Shown piece by piece: positions 63,516-64,000 of a stretch of 64,000 nt of DNA (position 1 is the stretch's first letter; each line of letters begins with the position of its first letter). Under the pieces are notes generated by a model that was not told the DNA's origin, searched no databases, and saw nothing but the letters and a program-made list of their open reading frames with translations. Location: NCBI RefSeq assembly GCF_029094525.1, contig NZ_CP119107.1, positions 1,798,001 to 1,862,000 on the forward strand, given 5' to 3'. Made by a program: the position numbers and the translations under genes. The DNA comes from Pullulanibacillus sp. KACC 23026. GTDB taxonomy: Bacteria > Bacillota > Bacilli > Bacillales > Sporolactobacillaceae.

Positions 63516-64000
63516 TTGAAGCGGCTTTTTTCGATTGTTTTAGTGATCAGTCTCTTAAATTTCCCGATAAAAACAGAAGCCCAAATACAAGGGCATACCA
63601 TTGTTGCCCGATCTGACAAAGCGGGGATTACACTCTATGCTGAAGAAAGGGAAGGTCTTTACCGGGATTTTTACCTTAAATTTAATGGAGGAATGATCGT
63701 AGAACAGGATTGGAAAAATGTAACGAACCCTGCTTTTGCCCCGCAAATACAAACCGATGACCTAAACGGGGATGGTCAACAGGAATTGGTCATTCTATTG
63801 ACAAAGGGAACCGAGACGGGTGTTTTTGTACAAGAGGTTCATGTCTTTCAGTACGAGAGAAGACAAATCGGGGATAGTGCGGTTAAAGTCCCATTTGAAA
63901 CAGAGGTTATGGATCCCATCAAGTGGATTCGAAAAAACGTCACATCAACCGTCCACCGTAATCAAGCGGAAATCAAGATAAATGGGACCTCTTATACCGT
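63516..64000 (+). CDS. Secreted protein of unknown function, 5' part (runs off the window)
   Basis: The frame is open to the window end (161 codons seen). A signal peptide LKRLFSIVLVISLLNFPIKTEA opens it. The mature part has TDDLNGDGQQELVILLTKGTETG, an FG-GAP/VCBS-like D-x-N-x-D-G repeat often found in extracellular beta-propellers. TTG 63516 is six bases after GAGGTG; an ATG at 63510 overlaps that site. The family beyond this motif is not recognised. Confidence 0.7.
   Translation, partial: MKRLFSIVLVISLLNFPIKTEAQIQGHTIVARSDKAGITLYAEEREGLYRDFYLKFNGGMIVEQDWKNVTNPAFAPQIQTDDLNGDGQQELVILLTKGTETGVFVQEVHVFQYERRQIGDSAVKVPFETEVMDPIKWIRKNVTSTVHRNQAEIKINGTSYT

Overview
The window comes from an endospore-forming member of the Bacillales. 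The evidence is a gerA-type germinant receptor operon, a spore-protein-like small gene, a Bacillus-type rRNA operon, S-box (SAM-I) and T-box leaders, a Spx regulator with its Rrf2 neighbour, a YqjW/YolD pair behind LexA boxes, and AAAGGAGG-type ribosome binding sites throughout. The genus cannot be fixed from the sequence alone. A G1 (glutamic) peptidase gene, a family typical of acidic habitats, would suit an acid-tolerant lineage.

Layout. 1-6.2 kb: end of a metallo-beta-lactamase gene, a short-chain dehydrogenase, an acetyltransferase, a DJ-1/PfpI protein, a small membrane protein, then on the minus strand a lone VWA-like domain and an SOS-controlled Y-family polymerase/YolD pair. 6.3-13.4 kb: a GerA-GerC-GerB operon, cvfB, an MscS channel, a small spore-type protein and a thioredoxin. 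13.4-20 kb: about 1 kb with no recognisable gene, then tRNA-Pro, tRNA-Ala, 16S, 23S and 5S with two promoters, RNase III-type processing stems and a decayed second 5S tail. 20.4-25.6 kb: three MFS exporters, one behind a T-box leader. 25.8-31.8 kb: enoyl-CoA hydratase, VOC protein, acyl-CoA dehydrogenase, a tandem-repeat block, type 2 IPP isomerase, a peroxiredoxin-like protein and an HD hydrolase. 32.3-38.1 kb: a SAM riboswitch followed by metH and a fused homocysteine methyltransferase/methylene-THF reductase, forming a methionine/one-carbon operon. 38.2-45.9 kb: small accessory genes, several of them broken. 45.9-48.6 kb: a two-gene lysine catabolic operon (lysine 6-dehydrogenase plus aldehyde dehydrogenase). 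49.2-52.3 kb: a SWIM/SNF2 helicase. 53-54.4 kb: an Spx/BA3454/Rrf2 stress module with three matching operators. 54.4-57.5 kb: an AT-rich island (G1 peptidase, lipoprotein) flanked by direct repeats and transposase wrecks. 57.6-64 kb: an FTR1 iron permease with a Fur box, an MFS exporter, an EmrE-type transporter, a GNAT protein, a VanZ protein, a membrane-anchored helix-turn-helix protein and the start of a secreted protein.

The most unusual signals are these. (i) A family of ~51-bp palindromic repeats (core AAAATGGTGGGCAA ... TTGCCCACGAAAA) sits in five separate intergenic regions on both strands, and a 52-bp tandem array lies directly beside one of them. (ii) Three 21-bp operators, CTGTAWT-N7-ATTACAK, lie before spx and the Rrf2 gene, two of them in identical register over the -10 element. 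(iii) Two adjacent secreted-protein genes have a Shine-Dalgarno sequence and signal peptide that point to TTA and ATA as start codons. (iv) A T-box leader precedes a drug-type exporter. (v) A minus-strand intrinsic terminator plus hairpin has no gene to serve.
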